From contig JABYQR010000003.1 of NCBI GenBank assembly GCA_022592445.1, positions 310,001-374,000 of the forward strand: 64,000 bases of DNA. The letters are read 5' to 3'. The notes under the pieces were generated by a model. It was given only the letters and a program-made list of their open reading frames with translations, was not told the DNA's origin and made no database searches. The translations under genes and the position numbers were made by a program. Below are positions 21,250 to 33,011 of this stretch, in pieces (the first letter of the stretch is position 1; each line of letters begins with the position of its first letter). This stretch comes from Cytidiella melzeri (taxonomy: Eukaryota > Basidiomycota > Agaricomycetes > Polyporales > Irpicaceae).

Positions 21250-23796
21250 GCAACAGACCATAAAATATAGAGCCGAAGCATTGCATCAGCAAGCTGGGTT
21301 ATCAAATGGTTTCTGGAAGCTTACTTGCGAAGCAGCGGTATATTTAAATAACCGTCTACCTAATGTACGATTAAACTGGCAGACACCTATAGAGAGTTTT
21401 CTGGGTATAAAACCAGATATCTCAATGCTTTGTGTATTTGGATGTTGTGCATATGTCCATGTACCAATCAAGAGTTGTCAGAACAAGTTGTCACCAAAAG
21501 CAACTCCTATGATATTCGCTGGATATGAACCAGGTGTAAAGGGTTACCGGTTCTGGGATAAACAGCGAATCGTCATTGCTCGCGATGCAGTATTTGACGA
21601 GACTCATTTCCCGTATTGTGAAGATATTACTCCTTCCAAACAACCTTTAGTAGGTGATAACAGTGATAATAACACTGTTCCTCCACATGATAATTTTTCA
21701 CCTTTTGAAGAGAATGATGAACAAGGTCACCAAGATTCTGATGATGGAGATGATGATCATCCAGAGCACCAAGCACCTACTCATCCTTCTCAACAACAGC
21801 AGCAATTCCGTTCAGCTCCAGTTCTTGACAAAGAACCACAACCACAAATCAAACGAGGACCTAAGCCTAAACCACCTTTGCCACCACCTATCAACCAGAA
21901 CAAACATTCAACTGCTGGAAAAAATCCTAAAATTTCCATGCAGCCGGTGGATATGCAGAAAGCTTTAGAAAAGCAAGTGGCTAAGGACAAAAAGGAAGAA
22001 CAAAATGAGCTTCGTTTGAGAGCTGACTGGAACTTGAGAACACGCGCGAGATCTCCGGTTGCAGGGCCATCCAGATTACGAATACCTTTGCGATCAGGAA
22101 TGTCATCACGTCAACCCTTGAGATCACCTTCCGTTGAACCGGGTCCAGAACATCAAACTCTATCAGGAGGCTTAACTGATCATGATGATTCTGCAGAAAT
22201 TGATGACGAGACTCTTAATTCAATTACTGCTTATTGAATCAATGAATATCCACAGACGTGGAAGCAGGCAATGAAAAGAGATGATCGGGATCAATGGTTT
22301 GCTGCTGCACAAGACGAAATTGATTCTCAAATGAAGAATAAAACTTGGACGCTTGTACGACAACCAGACGCATCACGCAAAATTGTGAAATGCAAATGGG
22401 TCTTCACCATAAAATCTGATGGTTGATATAAAGCGCGTCTTGTTGCAAAAGGATTCACCCAAGTTGAAGGAATTGATTATCAAGAAACTTTCTCACCAGT
22501 CACACGTTTTGAATCCATACGCATGCTACTAGCTATAGCTGCACTCAAAGATTGGGAAATTGAGGCATTGGATGTGAAAACTGCTTTCCTTTATGGCGAA
22601 CTGGACGAAGAAATCTATGTGGAACAACCAGAAGGTTTTGTGGAGAAGGGAACAGAGAACCATGTTTGTTTGCGTAAGAAAGCCATTTATGGTCTTAAAC
22701 AAGCTTCACAAACATGGAATATCAAAATTCATAACACTCTGATAGAATTAGGCTTTGACCAGATTCATTCAGATGCTGGTGTTTACGTGTATCGGCAACA
22801 AGGGGGGAATTTGATTCTCATTCTATATGTTGACGATATATTTCCGATAGGAAATAGTAAACTTGCTATGTCTGCACTTAAGAAAAATCTTATGGATTGC
22901 TATGAGATGTGTGACTTAGGAGAAGCTAAGCTTATTCTAGGCATGCGTGTGCAGAGAGATTGTAAAGCTAAAACAATTCTACTTGACGAAGAGTTGTATA
23001 TTCAAGAGGCTTTAAAACGATTTAATATGGCAAATGCTAATCCTGCTCGGACACCATTACCTTCAGGTGCTGTACTACAGAAGGCAGATTCTGACTACAA
23101 AGCAGATTCTGGTTTACTGAGACAGTATCAAGCGTTGATTGGCACGCTTATATATGTTATGATTGGTACTAGACCAGACATTTCATATGCAGTCATACGT
23201 CTTTCACAGTACATGTCAAATCCAACTGACCACCATTATAAATCAGCTAAATATATACTGAGATATTTGCTTGGAACGCAGTCCTATGCGATCAAGTATA
23301 ATGGATCAAGTAATGCTGGTATTATTGGTTATTCGGATGCAGACTGGGCTGATAATAAAGACGACAGACATTTGACAACAGGATATGTATTTCTTTTGGC
23401 TGAAGGAGCAATTTCCTGGACTTCTAAAAAGCAGAAAACCGTTGCTCTATCATCAATGAATCAGAATACATGGCCTTGTGCGAAACTTCCAAGCAATGTT
23501 ATTGGTTGCGCACCGTGCTCAAAGAATTGGATTTAAAACAGCAAGAGCCTACCATTCTATGCTGTGATAATCATGGTGCTATTTACTTCACCAAGAATCC
23601 AAAGATAGAGTCACGCTCAAAGCATATTGACATTCGATATCATTATGTTAGAGAATTTGTCGAAAATAAGAATGCTGAACTATATGCTGTTCCAACTGAA
23701 GAACAGATTGCTGATATCATGACAAAGTCATTGGCATTTCAGAAGCAATCATACTTCAGTGGGAGATTAGGTCTAATTGATCTAAACACTCACTAA
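21250..23796 (+). pseudogene. Copia integrase end, RT and RNase H, 3' half
   Basis: This continues the Copia polyprotein from 2116 in frame. The integrase C-terminus runs to about 22237 with an acidic, Gln/Pro-rich stretch. In-frame TGA codons at 22235-22237 and 22424-22426 interrupt it; the second sits in DG-stop-YKARLVAKGF, where family members have Arg. RT motifs are FLYGELDEEIYVEQPEGF and YVDD (about 22825). RNase H has SDADWADN (about 23334). A one-base shift near 23460 leads to the frame 23470-23796, which contains the ADIMTK ending typical of Copia RNase H. Confidence 0.93.
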
Positions 23797-23806
23797 TGTA
23801 ACGGTT

Positions 23807-23815
23807 AAATGGGAG
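23807..23815 (+). promoter_or_regulatory. Copia polypurine tract
   Basis: AAATGGGAG directly precedes the TGTTAAAAC start of the presumed 3' LTR. Confidence 0.6.
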
Positions 23816-24374
23816 TGTTAAAACTATATAATATAATAATATGATATGATATGTAGTTTCCCATGCCTTATTACAAGGACACTTTAGGTAGCAGAATTCC
23901 CACAGTCTTAGTATGGGAATTATGCAGCCGTATATGGAAACTCTAGTAGTAACCATCACATTAGCTGAGACGTACAGATATGGATTGTAGTAGTACTAGT
24001 CATATATGTACGCCTGTGTTCTAGTAGCATAGGAAATGACATGGAAAGCACATATGACTCCAGAGGATGCCTAAAGCATACATCTGTGGACAAGTACTAG
24101 CATGAGTCATTTACTCATTATGTACGTCTCTGGTACAAGTGCTGAGCCTAGTCATACAATGAGTCATGCACTCATAGCATGAGTCATGCATGAGTGATGC
24201 ACTTAGTAATACAGTAGAATAGCTGAAGTAGACATGTATAGTAGTTGCTTACATAAGTAGATACAGACATGTATATAAGCAGAGCTGCTGAAGCAGCAAG
24301 AATAATAAGACTCATCTTCGAAGCTTAACAACCTCTACCCCTCACATACATATTCCACTTTGTTACGACGCACA
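23816..24374 (+). mobile_element. Copia 3' LTR
   Basis: It follows the Copia coding region and PPT, starts TGTTAAAAC, and has a TATA-like GTATATAAG near 24269. The right end (…GCACA) is set by TG...CA logic only, because the 5' LTR lies outside the window. It contains three perfect TGAGTCA sites. Confidence 0.65.
24103..24186. promoter_or_regulatory. Cluster of TGAGTCA sites in the Copia LTR
   Basis: TGAGTCA occurs at 24103-24109, 24160-24166 and 24180-24186, with a near match (TGAGTGA) at about 24193. This is the Gcn4/AP-1 consensus. The cluster lies upstream of the TATA-like box. Function is inference. Confidence 0.4.
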
Positions 24375-24390
24375 GCAACACACCTAAATT

Positions 24391-27107
24391 TTGGCTATAT
24401 ACCACGGTCAAAAAAACTATAGTCAGAAGTTTGAAGCGAAGAATGAGCAGGATCAACTTACTGCGAGCGCAGTCCTGGCAGCAAATCTCATCGACTTTGA
24501 CGACCTCGAGGCGCTACAAAACAAGTGGTGCAGCAGGTGGTCAAAGAGAGATGGTGAAGGGGAGAAGGAAACTCAAAGGGTCCTGTATCAATGGTGAGCC
24601 CGGCCTTGTTGTCCTATAAGAATGCTGTCTTACTGGACATGAAAGCTTGTGTGGCTATGACCATACCGAGCGCGGCTCTACAAAGCGTAAAAACCCCTTT
24701 GACTCGACTGGGTATTTAGCACACTGTGAGATACTGTATTACACTCAGACTCACCGTGTAATCCTAATCCGAGGCTATCTTGAGCATAACAAAGACTGCC
24801 GTGACAGCCCCATTTCACAATCACCTGTTTGGCCAGTACATCCTTCAGTATATAAAGATGCACTTCGATGTCTAAAAGCTGGAGTCTCTCTGGAGGAAGT
24901 CAAGAGGGTAAACCGAGAGCTGTTTGCAACTCACGGTTATAAAGAGATGCCTCGGGACCTTGCTACATCTCAATATTGCTGGCTTCTTGTCGGCAAGGAC
25001 AACCGCTTGCTCTATCAACAATTTCATCGGCTATGAGGAGTGAAGATTGTTCAGAAAGACCACATTAACCTTCATGAGTGGCTTGATCGAGACTCACCGC
25101 AGTTTAACAAGACACTCAAGAAAGCTATCTTCCATTACGTGCCGAGAACCAAACATGAAGGACGTCTCAAAGTCTGTATAGCAACATCAGAGATGAAAGC
25201 TGCGGCGTGGAAGTATGGACATCACTCCCAGGTACTTCTTGATGGGACGTTCGGGATTAGTGACAAGAAAATGTTGCTCTTCATTGTGATGGGCATTGAC
25301 AAGGCAAATCACGGAGTGCCTCTTGCGTTCCTTCTATTTTCTGCACTGGCTTTGAATCAGAAAACTGCTGCCGGGTATGACACAGACATCCTCAAGAGGC
25401 TTCTGAATGCATGGCGGTCAGCAATGGGCAGTCAAGACGGGGAGGAGTTTGAGGCATGGGTTGCAATCACAGACACAGACCTGATGGAGGGCGGCACTCT
25501 TCTTCATGTCTTTCCCCGTATATTGTTACTGATCTGCAAGTTCCATTTGCGGCAGTCTTGGAAGAACCACCACCTCAAGGTGTTGAAGGGTTCTTCATCG
25601 GAGCATCATGACATTCAACAGCGGCTCCGGCGGCTGGAAGACTGTCTCGTTGAATCAGAGAACTTTGCTGTTGCACAAGCCCTGGTTGCCAACGAGAAAT
25701 CGGACATGCTGATCCTGCAAGAATCAAGTGAATGTGATTCATCAGTCGTTGATGGTGCATTGAAGCATCTAAAATATCTGGACACTTACTGGCTTCGAGA
25801 GGCTCTCTGGCAAAGCTGGCCGAAAGCTGGTTGGCTTCGAGCGGCGGTTTTTTGAGGTGCACTATAAACGAGGTTGTTCCCACCACAAATCATCTTGAGT
25901 CGTTGAACGGCGTCTTAAAGAGAAAGCACTTACGGCAATGGCAGAACCGCGGGCACAGGCTCCGAATTGACATCCTCATTCATGTCCTTATCCTCTATGC
26001 TCTACCTTCAATCTTTCAGCAACGTGCAGCTGAAGACATGGAAGCTCACCGGCGAGATGCAATGTTGAAGCAAATCCCTGGAGGGTCTGCCATCATAGAT
26101 GCGCACTGATGTACACCAGTGTCCCTCACATCAATTGCATACTGGGCTTTTGACAAAGAGAGAGATTTAGGAGCCGTGGCCCTTGTTACCAACAATCAAA
26201 TTAGTGTCCCAACACTAGATGATCAGTCAAGCACGTACACATTTACATGCTATTCATCACTCACCATCGAGCAGGACCAGAATCCTGTCATATACAAAAT
26301 CTCGTTCTGCAACGGAAACACAGTTACCTGCAGTTGTCCCGACTTTCAACGCCGCGGTGGTGCCTGCAAGCATATCCGTGCAGCGGTCATGCGTGCTGAA
26401 ATCCTTTGCGCAACTCGGAATGTCAATTTACCCCCCTTTCAATCATGGCTCCCCAATACAGAGGAGGAAGTGTAACTTACTCAAGCTCAATGTCGTGCTG
26501 CAGCTGTACCCATCTCCAAATCCTCTGAGTCCCCGAGCCCTCTACACCCTTTACTCTCGATCCAATCACTCAAGCCTCACTTGCAATAAACAAGATTGTG
26601 CGTGAAAGTGCAGATCTTGACTCGTTGAGCAGACAACTCTCAGTTGCACCAGTAAGTGATGACCTGCATATAGATGCCAGTGAAGATGCGTTCAACGTTG
26701 GTGCGGATACTGAATACATCACTGATGGGAAGTCTGGCTATACCACACCAGAGGCAGTGGAAGAAGATGACAAGGATGGCACATCTTCTGTTGCTGCATC
26801 TGATAGGCCAGCATATGGTGGTGACTTCGCAGAACTCAAGCATTCAAATCAGCAAGCATTAAACGAGCAAACTATTGCACGTACCGTTCATGACCTTGAA
26901 AAGGTCACACCCAAACTCAAGCAGCTTAGTGAGTGGCTGAGCAAAGCTGATCTCGAAAGTGCTACAGATGCCGATATCCAACGCGCACAATATTTACGTC
27001 CGAGTTTGAAGGGCATTGTTGGACAGCTCAACCGGATGCTTCATGTAGAGCTTCATGTAGACAGCCCTCCTTATTCATATCCTCCCAGTCTGTCGCCACT
27101 GCCATGA
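24391..27107 (+). pseudogene. Mutator-like (MULE) transposase with SWIM zinc finger
   Basis: This is a cut-and-paste DNA transposase relic. The catalytic region has LLDGTFG (Asp at 25241), AITDTDL (about 25470) and the C..H helix motif CKFHLRQSW (about 25535-25560). PTTNHLESLNGVLKRKHL (about 25878-25930) follows. A SWIM finger, CSCPDFQRRGGACKH, lies at about 26329-26373. The C-terminal part (26598-27107) is acidic and helical. TGA codons at 25034-25036 and 26107-26109 lie in frame, and frameshifts lie near 25845 and 26480. A GTGAGC...AAG segment (about 24593-24645) may be an intron rather than damage. No terminal inverted repeat was found. Confidence 0.85.
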
Positions 27108-27359
27108 TCTCTTTGCATGAAGCAGCGTACTTACCCAGCTATCATGGAACCACCGGTTGAGAAACGTGCACAAAAGCGGAGGGAGTCTTATGGTGTACAT
27201 CAGAACTGTGTTAATAGGTGCAGCTACATTATTGAACTATCAAGGATGGGTCTACAACTGACATGCTCACCCTCATCTCCCTGGGTTGCAGCTCACAACC
27301 GTGCTGTGAGAGTCAGCAAAATGAAACCCTGGCTTTTGTCAAAGCTCATGCACTTTTAA
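27108..27359 (+). other. Short frame after the MULE
   Basis: An 80-codon frame (27117-27359) with no recognised motif follows the transposase. It may be decayed MULE 3' sequence. Nothing else is seen here. Confidence 0.25.
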
Positions 27360-27526
27360 CAAGGTATCAGTGGAGTTTAGAGCGTTGAGAGAGAAGACTG
27401 AGGCGGTGGTCACAGAGAGAGTTTGGGGATCAAAAGCGGTAGCTGTGCATTGATCAAAGTAAGTCTTATATACGGTAACTACGGCAATAAGCGTGCACTA
27501 AGTACGAAGGCAGAATAGTGAAACAC
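27360..27526 (-). mobile_element. Probable LTR of the minus-strand Copia fragment
   Basis: On the minus strand the sequence after the Copia stop has a purine tract (CTTGAAGGGGAG), then TGTTTCACTATT and a TATATAAG near 27460. This fits a short Copia 3' LTR. The far end is not defined. Confidence 0.45.
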
Positions 27527-27532
27527 TCCCCT

Positions 27533-28606
27533 TCAAGCCTGAACATGAAGTAGTTCATTGAAGTGCTTGAGTTTTTCGAGAGGTAGTGCTTTAGTAAGAG
27601 TATCAGCACGTTGATTGGCAGAAGGTACGTGGTGCACAGTGATGTACCCTTTAGTTACATGATTGCTGATGAAGTTCTTGCGAATGTTAAAGTGTTTAGT
27701 ACGTTGAGAGTGTTGTTCCTCGGGGGAACAAACAATTGCAAGAGTTGACGCGCTGTCAGTGTACAGCTTGACAGGGTCCATAGTGCAGTTAAGTATTTCA
27801 TATATGAGGCTCTTCAAATAGATGGCCTCTGTGGACGCATGAGTGAGTGCGTACAGTTCGACTTTGGTGACCGATAAAGTTACAAGTGAACTGCGCTTAC
27901 TTGACCAAGAGATAAGCGAGTCGGTGTATGTGAAAGTGTAGCCCATTATTGGTTCATTGCCGTACGCAGTCATACCATCAGAGTTGGCATAACCTACGAG
28001 TGAAGTAGAAGTAGGGTTGGCTTGGTTTTCTAGGACAAGCCAGTAGTTGCACATTCTCTTGAGGTAGAGGTAAAGGTAACACTGTTTAGCTGCAGCGTAG
28101 TGTTCCTTATCCGGGTCAGATAAGTATTGTGCTAGTTGACCAGTGCAATAAGCAATGTCTGGCCAAGTACTGTCGGTGGCGTAGCGTAAGCCACCAACAA
28201 GAGACATGTAGTGTGTAATGGCGTCAGCATCCTGACATGGTTCGGTCGCAGCACGGGGGGCTAAGTTGTGCTCGTGTACCATTGGTGTACAGCGTGAATG
28301 TTCGTGGTCAAAGTTGTATTGCTTAAGTATGTTCTATATATAATCCCTTTGACAAAGCTTGATAATGCCTGCGGCTTTATCATAAGCAACTTCCATGCCA
28401 AGCATCCAATGGATAGTTCCACCGTAAGTACGTTCATGTTGTCTGAGTGCGATCTCAAATTTTTCAGCAACAGTAGCAGTGATAGTGCCAAGAGTAATGT
28501 CATCGATGTGGACAGTAAGTAGAAGTATAAGTTTATCACCTTGATAGAGGTAGAAGACTGCATTGTCAAATTCACAACACTTCAGTCCAAGTGCAAAGAG
28601 TATGTC
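27533..28606 (-). pseudogene. Second Copia fragment: RT C-terminus and RNase H
   Basis: This minus-strand Copia pol piece shows RT end motifs (VHIDDITLG, an altered YVDD box, about 28510; WMLGMEV, about 28410). RNase H follows with LVGYANSD, YTDSLISWSSKRSS, then ADTLTKAL near the end. A TAG at 28334-28336 breaks the frame once. The 5' part is missing because the sequence stops at the LTR-D junction (28607). It is a different family from the left-hand Copia, with poor identity in shared motifs. Confidence 0.87.
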
Positions 28607-29349
28607 TGTCATGGATGGCCTGACTAGCCCTTAATTTTCGCAATTCACCTCTTGTTTTTATCTGTAAAACTCCGGGCTGCAGCTCAGTTGCAACCTTATC
28701 TGCATAAACTCCCTTTTCACGTCTATTAAGTGCCTGTATCACGTGGCTTAGACGCTCCACACGGTCACATTACTTGCTACTACGTCACACTGGCATGTGA
28801 CTTAGCTTAAGTAAGACCACATGGCTACAACCACATGGCTCAGCCCATAGCTAGGGTTTGACGTCATAGATTGCACTCACATGGACTCCTTTTGTTATTT
28901 CCCTATTGTTCTCTTTATGGAAGAATGTTCTCACAGGTGTGGGAATGAAATACAATAGTTGGTCTCCTTTTAGATAGATTCTCTCACAAGTAGAGTTCTT
29001 GGCAAGGTCTAGACAATAGCTATTGTTCTCCTTTAGGTAGTTCTTTTGTTCTTCGTTCACATGGCTTCTTGCAAAGCCTGCCCTCAACATGGTCTGTGCG
29101 CAGGTCCCTGAAGTCTATATAAGATGCTGCATGTATGCTCCTAGCCCCCCATCTTGACCTCTTGGTCTTTACTGGGCTAGGTAAGCAACCCCCTCTTGTA
29201 CTACATAGCTGGTAGTAACAATACTAACTTGGTCTTTACTGGGCTAGACATCTGCATAAGATTTATAGCTGGTGAGAGTATTGTGCTTCACGCCTACCAC
29301 CACCACTTCGTGTCCCTGTCTGCCGCGTCGAACCCTTGTCTCCGCGTCA
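28607..29349 (+). mobile_element. LTR of family D/B, copy 1
   Basis: This 743-bp unit starts TGTCATGGATGG and ends CTCCGCGTCA. It is homologous to 36644-37401 and 54781-55538. It has TATATAAG near 29118, the R-like ATCTTGACCT, a GTAAGC donor-like site near 29180, and the palindrome TGACGTCA at 28859-28866. The flanking 5-mers (ATGTC and GCATC) do not match, and no PBS follows, so it is not the end of an intact element here. Confidence 0.85.
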
Positions 29350-29902
29350 GCATCATGATGGTTACCGTGATCAATCCTTTAATTTGGTCCTTTACAAGTG
29401 CTGTGCTCCTGTCATCAGTAGAATCAGAAAGCAGTACCCAATGAATGAACCTGTTTGTAAATCATATATATGCTTGGTTGCCTGGTAATGCTCAATTTTC
29501 TTTTCCCAATTGACACCAACAGCAGTTGCATGGCAGTTTTTTTTTGTTGAGATTACAATTCCTGAAGAATGAAGAAGAATTGTTCCAGTGTGCTCCAGCA
29601 CATTTATGCCTTTTCAGATGTGAACTTTTTGTCCCAAAAGTGTGGGAATTTGACAGCAGAATACAGACAGTAACAGTGTCAATAACAAAACAATGAATAC
29701 AGCTGATGGCATCACACTGGCCTTGTTATCAGCCCTTTGTAACTTTGTATCAGATCACTTTTGCAATCAAAATGCAGTTTTTGATTTTTAAAGACTGCAT
29801 ATGGGTACAAGTCTGTACATATAATACACCATTGGATAGCCCTATAAAGTGGCAACATCCTGGTACAAACATCCTGTCAATTGAAGTGGAATTGAGCGAG
29901 TC
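29350..29902. repeat. Partial copy of the secreted-protein gene 3' flank
   Basis: Around 29545-29880 the sequence resembles 33495-33830, which is the stop codon region and downstream flank of the gene at 33012. Shared blocks include CCTGAAGAATGA, GAATTGTTCCAGTGT and CATACCATTGGAT-like runs. The coding part is absent. No gene is seen here. Confidence 0.55.
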
Positions 29903-30148
29903 ATGGCCAGTCTACGGAGAAATGTCATCCGGGCTCAGATTCAAATTCCACTCCTGCTGGCAAATGATGTCAAATTCTGGTCAGGTACATGTGCAGCAAT
30001 CTACAGACTTTGCTTGCTCTCTGCACAAGGAATACAATTAGAAGATATGCCACACATAGTATTGGCTCTGAGCAAGTTGGAAGCTAACTACAAATTCTCA
30101 ACCCCTACATTCTTGGATAATGTAAATTCATGGCTGCATCAGCAGTGA
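29903..30148 (+). CDS. Hypothetical 81-codon ORF in foldback arm
   Basis: This is a short ATG-started frame with no recognised domain. A mutated inverted copy of its second half lies at about 32420-32610 and is not open. It may be a gene fragment carried by the repeat. I cannot give it a function. Confidence 0.25.
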   Translation: MASLRRNVIRAQIQIPLLLANDVKFWSGTCAAIYRLCLLSAQGIQLEDMPHIVLALSKLEANYKFSTPTFLDNVNSWLHQQ

Positions 30149-30730
30149 GTACTGCATCTGATTGTTGCACAAAGTTTCATAACCAGTAGTTGCTCTCTAA
30201 GGAGAAGTTACAATCAGAACATAGCCTGTGGCAGTTCTAATGGGGTTGAGGCAGTTCAGACATCAACAGAACATTATTAAATCAGCCTAGAGCACAGTCT
30301 TTGATTTCTCCATACAGTTTCACAACCATCAGTTGCTCTATAAGCAGGAGTTAGATTCAGAACCTAGCTTGTGGCAGCTTCATTGGGGGTGAGGCAGTGC
30401 AGACATCAACGGGACACATGTAACATGTTTTAGCAATTGATCTAATAGGACAGCCTCAAGCCCTTCATTCTTGAAGCAAGTAATCTCCTAGAATTAGCAG
30501 TGAACACTGCACAAGATTAATGACAAGATAGATGAAGCTTCTTGCTACCATTGGTGACTACCTTCATCAATGTATGGCTCCTTTTCCCGCAACCAAACTT
30601 ATCAATTGTAGTACAGTCACTTTATCCCAGATCAAGTTGCCTATCAAAGGTGTCATCAATAGCAAATGCCTGTAATACAGTCAATATTCATGATCAGATG
30701 GCTTGGCAAGCTCCTTACCAGGAACTAGCA
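29965..30730. repeat. Foldback arm 1
   Basis: Segments here recur in reverse complement at 31230-32610, in mirrored order: the 81-codon ORF end, two ~144-bp units (about 30200-30420), then a block beginning near 30480. The spacer between arms is about 0.5 kb (30731-31229). Identity looks like roughly 80% by eye. Confidence 0.6.
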
Positions 30731-31460
30731 TTAGCAAGGGCGGCAAGCACCAAGTACAATTCCTGAAGATTGAATGAAATGTCACTTTTTGAGCCAGATT
30801 TGTAAGTAAACTTGGTGCTGGTAGCAGCCTGAACAAGTAATTGTGTTAGGAATGGCTTCTTCAATGTTTGATGTATAGTAAGTTAGTAGTTTGTCTTCAC
30901 TAGAGCACAAAATCATTTATGAAAGAAGAGGGACTGTGCTTTATTGTTTGAAGTGCAACAGTGGGTGTGAGTACAGAATTAAAACATGTACAAGTTTGTG
31001 GAGTAGAGCATGGAGATCAAGATTGTTTGACATGCGTCTTCTTCTTAATGGTGTTGAACTATGTTAAATATTCTAGATACTGGATACAATTTGGTATACT
31101 GCAGGAGCAGGGTTGCAAGTAATTATGTTATTGATAGCAAATTGGATAAATCATGTAGCATGAAACAGTTAATTGCACCTGTGACTCTGTTACCAAAAGG
31201 AACCTGAGTAAACAACTCTGTTCCTGGTAAAGACCTTGCCAAGCCATCTGGTCATGAATAATGACTGTATTACAAGCATTTGCTATTGGTGACACCGTTG
31301 ATAGGCAACTTGATCTGGGATAAAGTGACTGTACTACAAATGATAAGTTTGGTTGCAGGAAAATGAGCCATACATTGATGAGGGTAGTCACCAATGGTGG
31401 CAAGGGGCTTCATATATCTCATCATGAATCTTGTGCAGTGTTCACTGCTGATGACAGAAA
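30731..31460. repeat. Direct repeat, copy 1
   Basis: This matches 35090-35810 in the same orientation, with many substitutions and small indels. Shared runs include GGTGCTGGTAGCAGCCTGAAC and GAAGAGGGACTGTGCT. I see no gene in it. Confidence 0.65.
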
Positions 31461-32610
31461 ATTGGTTGTTTAAGAAATGAAGGGCTTGGGGGTGTCTCAT
31501 TAGATCGACTCCCACAGCAAGTTACATGTGTCCTGTTGATGTATGAACTGCCTCATCTCCATTAAAACTGCCACAGGCTGTGTTCTGATTGTAACTCCTG
31601 CTTATAGAGCCACTAGTGGTGGTGGAACTGTGTGAAAGAATCAAACACAGTGCTCTATGGTGATGCAACCACATCCTGTTGATGTCTGAACTGCCTCAGC
31701 CCCACTAGAACTGCCTGATGTATGAACTGCCTCATCTCCATTGAAACTGCTACAGGCTGTGTTCTGATTGTAACTCCTGCTTATAGAGCAACTAGTGATT
31801 GTGAAACTTTGTGGAACAATCAAATTCGTCGCTTGCTGCTAATGTAACTATGTTCTGTTGATGTCTGAACTGCCTCAGCCCCACTAGAACTGCCACAGGC
31901 TGTGCTCTGCTTGTGATTCCTCCTTAGAGAGCAGCTAATGGTTGTGAAACTTTGTAGACCAATTAACCGCAGCGCTGGCTGCTGATGAAACCATGTCAAG
32001 CTGATGTTTCCATTGTTTCACCCCCATCAGAGCTGCCACAGGCTATGTTCTGATTGTAACTCCTGCTTATAGGGCAACTAGTGGTTGTGAAACTGTATGG
32101 AAAAATCAAAGGAAGTGCTCTATAATGATGCAACCACGGCCTGTTGATGTCTGAACTGCCTCAGCCCCATCAGAACTGCCACAGGCTATGTTCTGATTTT
32201 AACTCCTCTTTAGAGAGCAACTCAAGGTTGTGAAACTTTGTGCAACAATTCAACGCAGTGCTTGCTGTTGATGCAACCATGTACTGTTGATGTCTGAACT
32301 GCCTCACCTCCATTAGTGCTGCCACAGGCTGTGTTCTGATTGTAACTCCTGCTTAGAGAGCAACTAACAGTTGTGAAACTTTGTGAAACAATCAGATACA
32401 GTACACACTACTAATGCAGCCACAGATTTACATTGTCCAAGAGTGTAGGGATTGAGAATTTGTAGTTAGCTTCCAAAGTACTAGTAACTCTTGCTCAGAG
32501 CCGGTACTATGTGTGGCATGTCTTCTAATTGGATCCCTTGTGCAGAGAGCAAGCAATGTCTGTAGATTGCTGCACATGTACCTGACCAGTGTTCTAACAA
32601 TAAACGGGTT
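31230..32610. repeat. Foldback arm 2
   Basis: It is the inverted counterpart of 29965-30730, expanded by extra ~143-bp units. A single-stranded transcript of 29965-32610 could form a long hairpin. Confidence 0.6.
31520..32420. repeat. Array of ~143-bp tandem units (six)
   Basis: The landmark CCACAGGCT or a close variant recurs at 31571, 31751, 31893, 32036, 32179 and 32322. Spacing is 142-143 bp except the first interval, which is 180 bp owing to a local ~37-bp duplication. The units also share GTTGTGAAACTTTGTGGA-like blocks. There are no unique spacers, so it is not CRISPR. Confidence 0.8.
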
Positions 32611-32800
32611 GGCAATCTCTTGTCAAACTTCACTCCTGTAACATGTCATAGGTTTTTGGTTGATGTGAGAACAAGATGTCTTATGCTGAAAAATTCACCA
32701 TCACCAGACAAGGGGGAGTAACACAAGTGCAGATAATCAATGCCAAGGGATCCAGAGGCACAGCAGAAACCTTGAACAGAAGCTCAATTGAGACACAACC

Positions 32801-32825
32801 CCAATAGTCCAAGATACCATATATA
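32801..32825 (+). promoter_or_regulatory. Promoter of the secreted-protein gene
   Basis: CCAAT at 32801-32805 and TATATA at 32820-32825 precede a pyrimidine-rich stretch where transcription could start (about 32850). They are 190-210 bp upstream of the ATG, with a leader intron between. Confidence 0.5.
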
Positions 32826-32905
32826 CAAACCCCTGCACCCATCTATCCTTGCACCTAAACATACCCCAGTTACACCAGGACATCTCATTGCTTCAGTGCT
32901 GGTTG

Positions 32906-32967
32906 GTAAGCAAATCACTGTCCATGTTGCACTTATATTGGGTCCCATACTAACACTGTTTTCACAG
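32906..32967 (+). other. Predicted 5' UTR intron
   Basis: Donor GTAAGC, branch site TACTAAC at 32948-32954, and acceptor TTTTCACAG bound a 62-nt intron of the usual fungal size. It lies 44 bp upstream of the start codon. Confidence 0.65.
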
Positions 32968-33011
32968 CTAGCTGTCTTATTATCTTTAAAAGTCCAATAC
33001 TGCCATCACTC

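Noticed and set aside
24593..24645. MULE frame breaks all explained as introns
   Set aside because: Only the first break has plausible splice signals; others are single stops or shifts inside conserved motifs.
31520..32420. 143-bp array as CRISPR or rDNA spacer
   Set aside because: Units abut without spacers and no rRNA sequence is nearby.
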